A stretch of 5,581 nt of DNA from an uncultured Eubacteriales bacterium. GTDB lineage: Bacteria; Bacillota; Clostridia; Oscillospirales; Oscillospiraceae. A program made the translations under genes and the position numbers. Positions 1 through 5,520 of the stretch are shown here, piece after piece. Position 1 is the first letter of the stretch. The number at the start of each line of letters is the position of its first letter. Under the pieces are notes generated by a model that did not search any database, was not told where the DNA came from, and saw only the letters and a program-made list of their open reading frames with translations. Location of the stretch: positions 1 to 5,581 of the forward strand of contig URTG01000120.1 of NCBI GenBank assembly GCA_900550705.1, in the 5' to 3' direction.

Positions 1-19
1 GAAAAAGGTAGGAAAATAT

Positions 20-472
20 ATGGAACTCATTGGATTTACTTCATGGCACGATGAAAATTATAAGTTTATTTGTGATTTTGAAGATGAGAATTTGGAGGAA
101 AATGAAATACAGTGGATGAAGTATGAAGAAACTATGGCGGCTTGGAAAGCAACTGTTTCTTATTTGCGCTGTCATGGGATAAAATTCTCAGGCATTTATC
201 ATCAAAAGGGCAGATATGGTGTACCGTATTTTGATAATGGAAAAAAACTGTGCTTAGACAGTCAATCATGGGGATATTTGATGGAAGAAGTTTTAGAAAT
301 GAAACAAGATTGTATTGAGGGTATGCCGTGGTGCAAGTGGTCGTATTGGGCTGAACCGAATGAATTTGTACTCCCATATGGGGAAACACCTGATGATAGA
401 TTTCATTGGAAAAACGATCCAATCGCTAAAATCAAGATGGAGCTATACTTGAAAGACAACTCTTCTACATAG
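20..472 (+). CDS. Hypothetical protein, AT-rich, probably accessory cargo
   Basis: I do not recognise this 150-residue protein. The start is supported by a purine-rich ribosome binding site (AGGTAGG at 6-12) seven bases before the ATG, and the frame runs unbroken to TAG. The product is probably cytosolic: it has no signal peptide and no membrane segment. It is acidic and unusually rich in aromatic residues, with many Trp and Tyr (for example MPWCKWSYWAEPNEF near residues 102-116), plus scattered Cys at 18, 51, 78, 98 and 105. These Cys do not form a clear metal-binding pattern. A small, acidic, aromatic-rich single-domain protein is typical of immunity proteins of polymorphic toxins and of other accessory-genome proteins, but that is only a resemblance in style. 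Its GC content of about 37% contrasts with about 65-70% in the genes from 851 onward, which points to horizontal acquisition. It lies next to an oriT-like sequence. Its promoter is outside the window. Confidence 0.8.
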   Translation: MELIGFTSWHDENYKFICDFEDENLEENEIQWMKYEETMAAWKATVSYLRCHGIKFSGIYHQKGRYGVPYFDNGKKLCLDSQSWGYLMEEVLEMKQDCIEGMPWCKWSYWAEPNEFVLPYGETPDDRFHWKNDPIAKIKMELYLKDNSST

Positions 473-513
473 GTGAGGAAGCAATAACTTCAAGTTTGTC
501 GAACTGATAAAAT

Positions 514-575
514 CCCTTTAGGAACGAAAGGGCGCACTTCTATACGCTCCTGTTGGGAGTATCGTGCGTCCTGGG
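514..575 (-). other. Candidate transfer origin (oriT), MOBQ-like nick region
   Basis: Read on the minus strand, positions 541-529 give AGAAGTGCGCCCT. This closely matches the nick-region core (TAAGTGCGCCCT or TAAATGCGCCCT) of the RSF1010/R1162 and pIP501/pGO1/pSK41 oriT family. As in those origins, a short inverted repeat lies immediately 5' of the core on the same strand: ATAC plus TCC (542-550) pair with GGA plus GTAT (556-562), with a two-base bulge. A wider pair, GGGCGCAC (530-537) and GTGCGTCC (564-571, one mismatch), encloses it and includes the nick core. By analogy with RSF1010, cleavage would fall between minus-strand bases 533 and 532. Nucleotides 532 and below, including the AT-rich gene, would then enter the recipient first. 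No relaxase gene is visible in the window, so this is an orphan site, a relic, or the edge of a larger element. Function is inferred from sequence likeness only. Confidence 0.6.
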
Positions 576-581
576 TCGCTT

Positions 582-621
582 CATTCCCGGTCAGCAGAAG
601 AAAACTGCCCGACCGAGAATG
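582..621. repeat. Imperfect inverted repeat beside the oriT-like site
   Basis: CATTCCCGGTC (582-592) and GACCGAGAATG (611-621) are inverted copies matching at 10 of 11 positions, separated by 18 bases. The pair starts about 40 bases from the proposed nick core, on its 5' side. Inverted repeats at such a distance are common in transfer origins, where accessory DNA-binding proteins of the relaxosome dock. That role is inference. It could also be a simple RNA hairpin. Confidence 0.55.
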
Positions 622-693
622 CTTCGTCACGACCTTCCGTCAAGGTGGCTACACCCTTGCGCCGCTAAAGCGGCTATCCCCTGTGGACTTGCC

Positions 694-759
694 GTCCGCA
701 AACAGCATGAAATCCTCCGTATGATCTGAACCATACGGAGGATTCACTGTTTTACGGAC
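694..759. repeat. Long imperfect palindrome at the GC-shift boundary
   Basis: The core is a perfect 13-bp inverted repeat, AATCCTCCGTATG (711-723) against CATACGGAGGATT (732-744), with an 8-base loop. Outside it the pairing resumes: GTCCG-AAA-CAG (694-705) is mirrored by CTGTTTTACGGAC (747-759) with small bulges, giving a hairpin about 66 bases long. Only four Ts (750-753) follow the core and they belong to the outer arm, so it is a weak intrinsic terminator at best. It sits where the oriT-like segment gives way to host-like GC-rich DNA. It may therefore be an element end or a terminator protecting tepA from read-through. Confidence 0.6.
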
Positions 760-796
760 ACCGGCGAATTGGCGTGGGGCAGTTTTTTCTCCCTGT

Positions 797-811
797 GCGC
801 GTAAAACGCGC
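797..811. repeat. Short perfect hairpin upstream of tepA
   Basis: GCGCGT (797-802) and ACGCGC (806-811) form a perfect 6-bp stem with a 3-base AAA loop, ending 39 bases before the tepA ATG. A run of six Ts lies just before it (783-788), so it is not a plus-strand terminator. On the minus strand the hairpin is followed by ACAGGGAGAAAAAACTG, which has no U-tract. It could be an operator or a 5'-leader hairpin of tepA mRNA; neither is shown. Confidence 0.35.
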
Positions 812-850
812 CCCACCCGCGTACACTAGGCGGGAAGGGGGAGAGAAGGA

Positions 851-1552
851 ATGGAAGAATTGACCCAGGAGCCGCTGTCCCAGTCCGCCATCGAGGACCT
901 GGGGGCATCGCTCATCCGGACGGGGCGGGGGACGGTGTATGTCCTTACCATCGTGGGGCAGATCGAGGGCCACCAGCTGCTGCCCCCCAGCAGCAAGAGC
1001 ACCAAGTATGAGCACGTCCTGCCCCTGCTGGCCTCGGTGGAGGGCAGCGAGCAGATCGACGGGCTGCTGGTCCTGCTGAACAACGGGGGAGGGGACGTGG
1101 AGGCCGGGCTGGCCATCGCAGAGATGATCGCCTCCCTGTCCAAGCCCACGGTGTCGCTGGTGCTGGGGGGCAGCCACTCCATCGGCGTGCCCCTGGCGGT
1201 GGCGGCCCGGCGGTCGTTCATTGCGCCCTCCGCAGCCATGACGGTGCATCCCATCCGCATGAACGGCCTGGTCATCGGGGTGCCCCAGACCTTTTACTAC
1301 TTTGAGCGGATTCAGGACCGGATCACCCGCTTCATTACGGCCAACAGCAATATCAAGCGGGAGGACTTGACACGTCTTATGCTCCAGACCGGGGAGCTTG
1401 CCGCCGATGTGGGCAGCGTGATCTACGGCGAGGAGGCGGTGGAGCTGGGACTCATCGACCGCATCGGCGGGCTGTCCGATGCGCTGGACTGCCTGTATGC
1501 CATGATCGCGGAAGGAAAAAACGAAGAAATCCCGCCGGACGGAGGAGAATAA
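851..1552 (+). CDS. tepA: ClpP-like serine protease, TepA family
   Basis: This 233-residue protein has the ClpP/crotonase fold signature and resembles Bacillus subtilis TepA (YmfB). TepA was first described as a translocation-enhancing protein and later as a ClpP-like protease that helps degrade small acid-soluble spore proteins during spore outgrowth. Visible landmarks are the GLLVLLNNGGGDVEAGLAIAE segment (residues 71-91), where the glycines would form the oxyanion hole, then GGSHSIG (106-112) with likely nucleophile Ser110, then TVHP (131-134) with likely catalytic His133. Asp186 in AADVG and the closing GEEAVELGLID (193-203) match the usual third catalytic position and C-terminal ClpP motif. 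There is no signal peptide, so it should be cytosolic. The start follows GGGGGAG (837-843) at a 7-base spacing. The length is close to that of the Bacillus protein. In B. subtilis the homologue also lies just upstream of spoIIIE, which supports the call. Whether it degrades spore proteins here is inferred. Confidence 0.82.
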   Translation: MEELTQEPLSQSAIEDLGASLIRTGRGTVYVLTIVGQIEGHQLLPPSSKSTKYEHVLPLLASVEGSEQIDGLLVLLNNGGGDVEAGLAIAEMIASLSKPTVSLVLGGSHSIGVPLAVAARRSFIAPSAAMTVHPIRMNGLVIGVPQTFYYFERIQDRITRFITANSNIKREDLTRLMLQTGELAADVGSVIYGEEAVELGLIDRIGGLSDALDCLYAMIAEGKNEEIPPDGGE

Positions 1553-1568
1553 TGTGCCTCCGTCCGGC
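1534..1568 (+). terminator. Terminator-like hairpin over the tepA stop codon
   Basis: GCCGGACGGAGG (1534-1545) pairs perfectly with CCTCCGTCCGGC (1557-1568) around an 11-base loop that contains the tepA TAA (1550-1552). The stem is 12 bp and very GC-rich, but it is followed by ATAGTTTCTGGG, with only three Ts in a row. It is thus a strong hairpin with a poor U-tract. It could be a partial terminator, or a 3'-end barrier that stabilises the tepA transcript. Confidence 0.55.
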
Positions 1569-1587
1569 ATAGTTTCTGGGAAAAATA

Positions 1588-1617
1588 CTGGAAATTTTCC
1601 AGGGCTTGTGGTAAACT
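1588..1617 (+). promoter_or_regulatory. Putative uppP promoter overlapping a 15-bp palindrome
   Basis: A -10-like TAAACT (1612-1617) preceded by TG at the extended -10 position (1609-1610) lies 17 bases after TGGAAA (1589-1594), which matches four of six bases of the -35 consensus. The -35 region lies within a perfect palindrome, CTGGAAA-T-TTTCCAG (1588-1602). A related half-site, CTGGGAAAA, lies just upstream (1577-1585). A palindrome over the -35 is a classic repressor position, so uppP and ftsK may be regulated here. No known regulator consensus is recognised. Confidence 0.4.
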
Positions 1618-1672
1618 AGTACTTGTGATTTTTTGAGCATTTCACCCAGTTGAATTTAGGAGGTACATAACC

Positions 1673-2518
1673 GTGACCTATCTCATGTCCGCAGTCCTTG
1701 GCTTTGTCCAGGGTGTCGCCGAGTTTCTGCCCATCTCCAGCTCGGGACATCTGACGCTGCTCCAGCACTTCTTCGGAATGGCGGAGCCTGACAACCTGCT
1801 GAACGTACTGCTCCACTTCGCCACCCTCATTGCCGTGTGCATCTACTACTTCCAGGATGTGCTGGAGATGATCGTGGAGTTCTTCCGGGGCATTGCGGCC
1901 CTGTTTTCCCGCAAGCCCTCCCACGGCAACCCGCCCGAGGCCCGGCGGCTGGTGCTGCTGGTCATCGTGGGTACGCTGCCCCTGTTTCTGATCCTGCCCA
2001 TCAAGAACGTGGTGGAGAGCTTTGGCAGCAGTCCGGTGTTCGTCAGCTGTGCGCTGCTGGTCACCGGCACCATTCTGTTCTTCTCTGACCGGATGTCCGG
2101 CGGGCGGAAGAACGCCCGGAGCGCCACGCTGAAGGACGTGCTGCTGGTGGGCCTGGCCCAGGGTGCGGCCACCATCCCCGGCCTGTCCCGCTCGGGCAGC
2201 ACCATCTCCGCCGGGATGGCCGTGGGCTTTGACCGGAAGTTCGCCGTGCGCTACTCCTTCCTCATGTCCCTGCCCGCCGTGCTGGGCGCGACCCTGCTGG
2301 AGCTGAAGGATGTGCTGGGCGGCGAGGCCGTGCTGGAGGCGGGAATTCTGCCCAAGTATCTGCTGGGCATGGTCATTGCCGGGGTGGTGGGCTACTTCTC
2401 CATCCGCCTGGTGAACCTGCTGGCCGACAAGGGCAAGTTCGGCGCGTTTTCTTACTACTGCTGGATCGTGGGCGTGCTGTCCCTGGTCCTGTCTCTCATG
2501 GGCTGGACCCTGGCCTGA
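1673..2518 (+). CDS. uppP: Undecaprenyl-diphosphate phosphatase (UppP/BacA)
   Basis: This integral membrane enzyme removes a phosphate from undecaprenyl diphosphate. It regenerates the C55 lipid carrier used for peptidoglycan and other envelope polymers, and extra copies confer bacitracin resistance. At 281 residues it has the usual family length. The first signature is QGVAEFLPISSSGH (residues 13-26), an (E/Q)xxxE motif followed by the serine-rich turn. The second is PGLSRSGST (169-177), with the conserved Arg173. The rest is mostly hydrophobic helices, for example 45-60, 92-109, 121-137, 231-250 and 260-276. Gln13 replaces the first Glu found in Escherichia coli BacA, a substitution the family motif allows. 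The start is GTG, chosen because AGGAGGT (1658-1664) lies 8 bases upstream and the motif then falls at the expected distance from the N-terminus. A possible promoter precedes it. ftsK follows after 60 bases with no terminator, so the two are probably cotranscribed. Confidence 0.95.
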   Translation: MTYLMSAVLGFVQGVAEFLPISSSGHLTLLQHFFGMAEPDNLLNVLLHFATLIAVCIYYFQDVLEMIVEFFRGIAALFSRKPSHGNPPEARRLVLLVIVGTLPLFLILPIKNVVESFGSSPVFVSCALLVTGTILFFSDRMSGGRKNARSATLKDVLLVGLAQGAATIPGLSRSGSTISAGMAVGFDRKFAVRYSFLMSLPAVLGATLLELKDVLGGEAVLEAGILPKYLLGMVIAGVVGYFSIRLVNLLADKGKFGAFSYYCWIVGVLSLVLSLMGWTLA

Positions 2519-2545
2519 GCCGGGGCGCAGCCGGAACAAATTTGA

Positions 2546-2559
2546 CCGCCTACCGGCGG
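2546..2559 (+). repeat. Small GC hairpin in the uppP-ftsK gap
   Basis: CCGCC (2546-2550) and GGCGG (2555-2559) form a 5-bp stem with a TACC loop, just before the ftsK ribosome binding site (AAAGGA, 2564-2569). There is no T-run, so it is not a terminator. It could modestly affect translation of ftsK, but chance pairing in GC-rich DNA is equally likely. Confidence 0.3.
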
Positions 2560-2578
2560 CCGGAAAGGAACGAAACCA

Positions 2579-5473
2579 ATGGCAACGACACGAAAGAGCG
2601 GGGGAGCCCGCAGCGCCTCCCGGTCCGCCCCCCAAAAGAAAAGCGGGGGGAAGCGGATGGCGTCCTCCTCCAGCCGGAGCCGTTCCGGCGGCAGCGGCGG
2701 CCGGAACAAGCAGTCTGCCCCCGCCCGGCGGCCCCTCCGCCGGGAGATCGGCGGGGTGGTCTGTCTGCTGCTGGCCGTTTTCTCTGCCCTGGGGTACTTC
2801 CATAAGGACGCGATTTTCATCAACTTTTTCAGCGGCCTGCTGAAGGGGCTGTTCGGCTATGGCTTCTGGCTGGCCGCCCCGGCGCTGCTGATGAGCGCCT
2901 ATATCCTGCTCTTCCACCGGGGCCGCCCCGTGGCCCTGCGGCTGACCTGTACGCTGCTGCTGCCGATGATGGTCTCCGCCCTGCTCCACGGGCTGCTGGC
3001 CGATCCCTTGGAGTGGAACGGAAGCATTGTGAAAACTCTGTGGGAAAGCGGAAAGGCTTTCCGTTCCGGCGGTGTGCTCTCCGGCCTGATGGCCCAGGGC
3101 TGCGTGTCGCTGTTCACCGCCATCGGCTCCACGGTGCTGTTCGGCGTGGCGGCGGTGCTCATGGGCTTTGGGGCCTGCAACCGGACGCCCCTGGACCTGA
3201 TCCACTGGGCCATGGAGCGCCCCGACTACGAGGAATATGAGTATGAGGAGCCAGCCCCCCGCCGGGGCAAGCGGGAGGCGGTCCCTGCCTCCTCCGCCAG
3301 CCGGGGCCGTCGGGAGATCGACTTCCCCGTGGACGACGGCCCTCTGGCCGCCCAGGAGGAGGATCAGCCCCAGCCGGAGCCGAAGAAGCGGGGCTTCTTC
3401 GACCGCAAGCCCCGGGTGCCCGCGCCCGACCAGCTGCTCACCGACCGCCGGGAGGAGCCTGCCGCCGCCCAGGAGAGGGCGGAGGATCGGCCCCCGGAGG
3501 AGTGGAGCGAGGAGACCGTCCCGCCCCTCCACGCCCCCGTTCCGTCCTTCCTGCCCCGGCGGAAGCCCGCTCCGGAGCCGGAGCTTCAGCCGGAGCCGGT
3601 GGAGCGCTCCTTCCCGGAGCCGGACGATGAGCCGGAGCCTGCCTCTGCGGCGGCGACCCAGATGTCCGAGCCGGTGGTGTCCGCGCCCCCGGTGCGGCCC
3701 GCCGCCCCTGCGCCCATCCCCGTGACGCCGACAGCCCCCGCCGCCCCGGTCCAGCCGGACCCGGAGGCCGCCGCCGCGGCGGAGATCGCCCAGGCCGCCG
3801 ACCAGGTGGCCCAGGACATTCAGGCGGGCCAGGGGGGGAGCAGCCGCCCCTATCAGTACCCGCCCCTGTCCCTTTTGCAGGAGGGCTCCGGCGAGATCGG
3901 CGGCGAGGCCCTGGCCGAGCTGAACACCAACCGCCAGCGGCTGAACGACACCATCCACTCCTTCGGCATCGACGCCAGCATCGTCAACGTCACCCGGGGG
4001 CCCTCGGTCACCCGGTATGAGCTGGAGCTGGACCAGGGCGTCCGGCTGAACAAGCTGACCAATCTGGCGGACGACATCGCCCTGTCTCTGGGCGCGGCGG
4101 GCGTTCGAATTGCCCCCATTCCCGACCAGATCGCCATGGTGGGCATCGAGGTGCCCAACAAGGCGGTGTCCCCGGTGAATATCCACTCGGTGATCGGCTC
4201 CAAGGCCTTTACCGACAGCGCCTCCAAGGTGTCCTTCGCCCTGGGCAAGGACATCGGCGGCAACCCCATTGTGGGCAACATCGCCAAGCTGCCCCATCTG
4301 CTCATCGCCGGTACCACCGGCTCCGGTAAGTCGGTGTGTACCAACTCCATCATTACCTCCCTGCTGTATAAGGCCACGCCGGAGGAGGTCCGGCTCATCA
4401 TGGTGGACCCCAAGATGGTGGAGCTGGGCATTTACAACGGCATTCCCCACCTGCTCATCCCCGTGGTCACCGACCCGAAAAAGGCCGCCGGTGCCCTGCA
4501 ATGGGCGGTGACGGAGATGATGAAGCGCTACCGCACCTTCTCAGAGGTGGGCGTCCGCAAGCTGGAGGAGTACAACGCCCTGGCCGCCCGCACCGAGGGC
4601 ATGGAGAAAATGCCGTACATCGTGGTCCTCATCGACGAGCTGGCCGACCTGATGCTGGTGGCCGCCAAGGAGGTGGAGGAGTCCATCTGCCGGGTGGCCC
4701 AGATGGGCCGTGCCGCCGGAATGCACATGATCGTGGCCACCCAGCGGCCCTCCGCCGACGTAATTACCGGCCTGATGAAAGCCAACATCCCCAGCCGCAT
4801 CGCCTTTGCGGTGGCCTCCAGCATGGAGTCCCGCATCATTCTGGACCTGACCGGCGCAGAGAAGCTGGTGGGCCGGGGCGATATGCTCTACGCCCCCCTG
4901 GGCGTGGGCAAGCCCACCCGGGTGCAGGGCTGCTTTATCTCTGACCAGGAGGTGGCCGCCGTGGTGGACTTTGTGAAAAAGAGCGGCACCGCCCAGTATG
5001 ACGACGCGGTCATGCAGGAGATCGAGCAGCACGCCGCCGAGAAGGAGAAGGGTACCAAGGGCGTGGGCGGCTCCGCGCCGGACGACGTGGGCAGCGACTA
5101 CGACGAGCTCATCGACGCCGCCGCCGAGGTGGTGGTGGAGACGGGACAGGCCTCGGTGTCCATGCTCCAGCGGCGGCTGAAGCTGGGCTACGCCCGGGCC
5201 GCCCGGCTGGTGGACCAGCTGGAGGAGAAGGGCATCGTCGGCCCCTTCGAGGGCAGCAAGCCCCGGCAGCTGCTCATCACCAAGGAGCAGTGGCAGGAGC
5301 TGAAATACCGCCAGGGCACCGTCACCGCCGCCCCCGCGGCGGAGGAGGCACCGCCCCCCCCGCCGCCTGTTATGGCGGAGCCGGAGCCTGTCTTCCCGCC
5401 GCCCGCGGAGACGGACGCGCCCCCCTTCGACCTGGACGACGAGCTGGACCAGGCGGGGGAGGACCGGCTGTAA
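2579..5473 (+). CDS. ftsK: FtsK/SpoIIIE-family DNA translocase
   Basis: This 964-residue protein is a septum-anchored ATPase that pumps chromosomal DNA across the closing septum. In spore formers the SpoIIIE version drives the chromosome into the forespore. Order of parts: a basic Ser/Gly/Arg-rich cytosolic N-terminus (1-55); about four membrane helices (57-74, 85-112, 119-140, 170-198); a disordered Pro/Glu/Ala linker (about 213-427); the alpha domain (about 440-540); the RecA-like motor with Walker A GTTGSGKS (578-585), Walker B VVLIDELADL (682-691) and the TQRPSADVITGLMKANIPSR signature (721-740); and the winged-helix gamma domain that reads DNA orientation (about 838-902). Unusually, a proline-rich acidic tail of about 55 residues follows gamma. 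The B. subtilis protein is shorter (about 790 residues), and the difference lies in the linker and tail. The ATG follows AAAGGA (2564-2569) at a 9-base spacing. I cannot decide between FtsK and SpoIIIE from this sequence. tepA and uppP lie upstream. Confidence 0.95.
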   Translation: MATTRKSGGARSASRSAPQKKSGGKRMASSSSRSRSGGSGGRNKQSAPARRPLRREIGGVVCLLLAVFSALGYFHKDAIFINFFSGLLKGLFGYGFWLAAPALLMSAYILLFHRGRPVALRLTCTLLLPMMVSALLHGLLADPLEWNGSIVKTLWESGKAFRSGGVLSGLMAQGCVSLFTAIGSTVLFGVAAVLMGFGACNRTPLDLIHWAMERPDYEEYEYEEPAPRRGKREAVPASSASRGRREIDFPVDDGPLAAQEEDQPQPEPKKRGFFDRKPRVPAPDQLLTDRREEPAAAQERAEDRPPEEWSEETVPPLHAPVPSFLPRRKPAPEPELQPEPVERSFPEPDDEPEPASAAATQMSEPVVSAPPVRPAAPAPIPVTPTAPAAPVQPDPEAAAAAEIAQAADQVAQDIQAGQGGSSRPYQYPPLSLLQEGSGEIGGEALAELNTNRQRLNDTIHSFGIDASIVNVTRGPSVTRYELELDQGVRLNKLTNLADDIALSLGAAGVRIAPIPDQIAMVGIEVPNKAVSPVNIHSVIGSKAFTDSASKVSFALGKDIGGNPIVGNIAKLPHLLIAGTTGSGKSVCTNSIITSLLYKATPEEVRLIMVDPKMVELGIYNGIPHLLIPVVTDPKKAAGALQWAVTEMMKRYRTFSEVGVRKLEEYNALAARTEGMEKMPYIVVLIDELADLMLVAAKEVEESICRVAQMGRAAGMHMIVATQRPSADVITGLMKANIPSRIAFAVASSMESRIILDLTGAEKLVGRGDMLYAPLGVGKPTRVQGCFISDQEVAAVVDFVKKSGTAQYDDAVMQEIEQHAAEKEKGTKGVGGSAPDDVGSDYDELIDAAAEVVVETGQASVSMLQRRLKLGYARAARLVDQLEEKGIVGPFEGSKPRQLLITKEQWQELKYRQGTVTAAPAAEEAPPPPPPVMAEPEPVFPPPAETDAPPFDLDDELDQAGEDRL
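3569..3646 (+). repeat. Pro-Glu repeat tract in the FtsK linker
   Basis: Residues 331-356 of FtsK are built from repeated PEP-type units (APEPEL, QPEP, FPEPDD, EPEP). At DNA level this is a reiterated CCGGAGCCGGAG pattern. It lies in the disordered linker between the membrane anchor and the motor. Such repeats change length easily, so linker length may vary between strains. Confidence 0.6.
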
Positions 5474-5475
5474 CA

Positions 5476-5518
5476 CAGCTTGTCAAAAAAGTGGCTTCGC
5501 CGCTTTTTTGACAAGCTG
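5476..5518. terminator. Strong bidirectional intrinsic terminator after ftsK
   Basis: CAGCTTGTCAAAAAAG (5476-5491) pairs perfectly with CTTTTTTGACAAGCTG (5503-5518). Inside is a GC core (TGGC/GCCG with one G-U pair) around a short TTC loop. The GC core followed by six Ts (5504-5509) is a standard intrinsic terminator for ftsK. The six As at 5485-5490 give the same structure on the minus strand, so it should stop transcription both ways. It begins two bases after the ftsK stop codon. Confidence 0.9.
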
Positions 5519-5520
5519 CA

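Larger units (their letters stand above)
473..850. other. Gene-free stretch with oriT-like and palindromic DNA
   Basis: These 378 bases separate the AT-rich gene from tepA and I find no credible gene in them. GC content rises from about 42% (481-540) to about 57% (541-720), so the stretch matches neither neighbour fully. It is crowded with inverted repeats: CCCTTT/AAAGGG at 514-532, the oriT-like hairpin at 530-571, the pair at 582-621, GCCGC/GCGGC at 661-674, the long palindrome at 694-759 and GCGCGT/ACGCGC at 797-811. A plus-strand frame is open from 511 to the TGA at 727-729. It has no ribosome binding site and no early ATG, and it reads across the oriT-like site, so I do not call it a gene. 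The tepA ribosome binding site (GGGGGAG, 837-843) closes the stretch. I see no convincing sigma-A promoter for tepA, only a weak TACACT at 822-827. Confidence 0.7.

Noticed and set aside
511..729. Plus-strand open frame crossing the oriT-like site (about 58 codons from TTG 553)
   Set aside because: There is no ribosome binding site and no ATG near the beginning, and it runs through the nick core and several inverted repeats. The constraint on this DNA looks structural rather than coding.
694..759. Possible CRISPR repeat or attenuator
   Set aside because: The palindrome occurs once in the window, with no spacer-like periodicity, and lacks a proper U-tract.
473..850. tRNA or other known structured RNA in the gap
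   Set aside because: I could not form a cloverleaf or find a T-loop motif, and no recognised riboswitch or ncRNA core is visible.
752..1570. Minus-strand open frame of about 270 codons opposite tepA
   Set aside because: It overlaps the conserved ClpP-like gene, its translation is compositionally biased, and no ribosome binding site or family resemblance is seen.
1616..4501. Minus-strand open frame of about 960 codons antisense to uppP and ftsK
   Set aside because: It lies opposite two clearly identified genes in DNA with very few A/T-rich stop codons. Its translation is low-complexity Gly/Arg/His/Gln-rich with no recognisable domain, so it is a product of high GC content.
4541..5476. Minus-strand open frame of about 310 codons opposite the ftsK motor and tail
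   Set aside because: Same cause: a repetitive Gly/Leu/His-rich translation directly antisense to the conserved FtsK motor and gamma domains.
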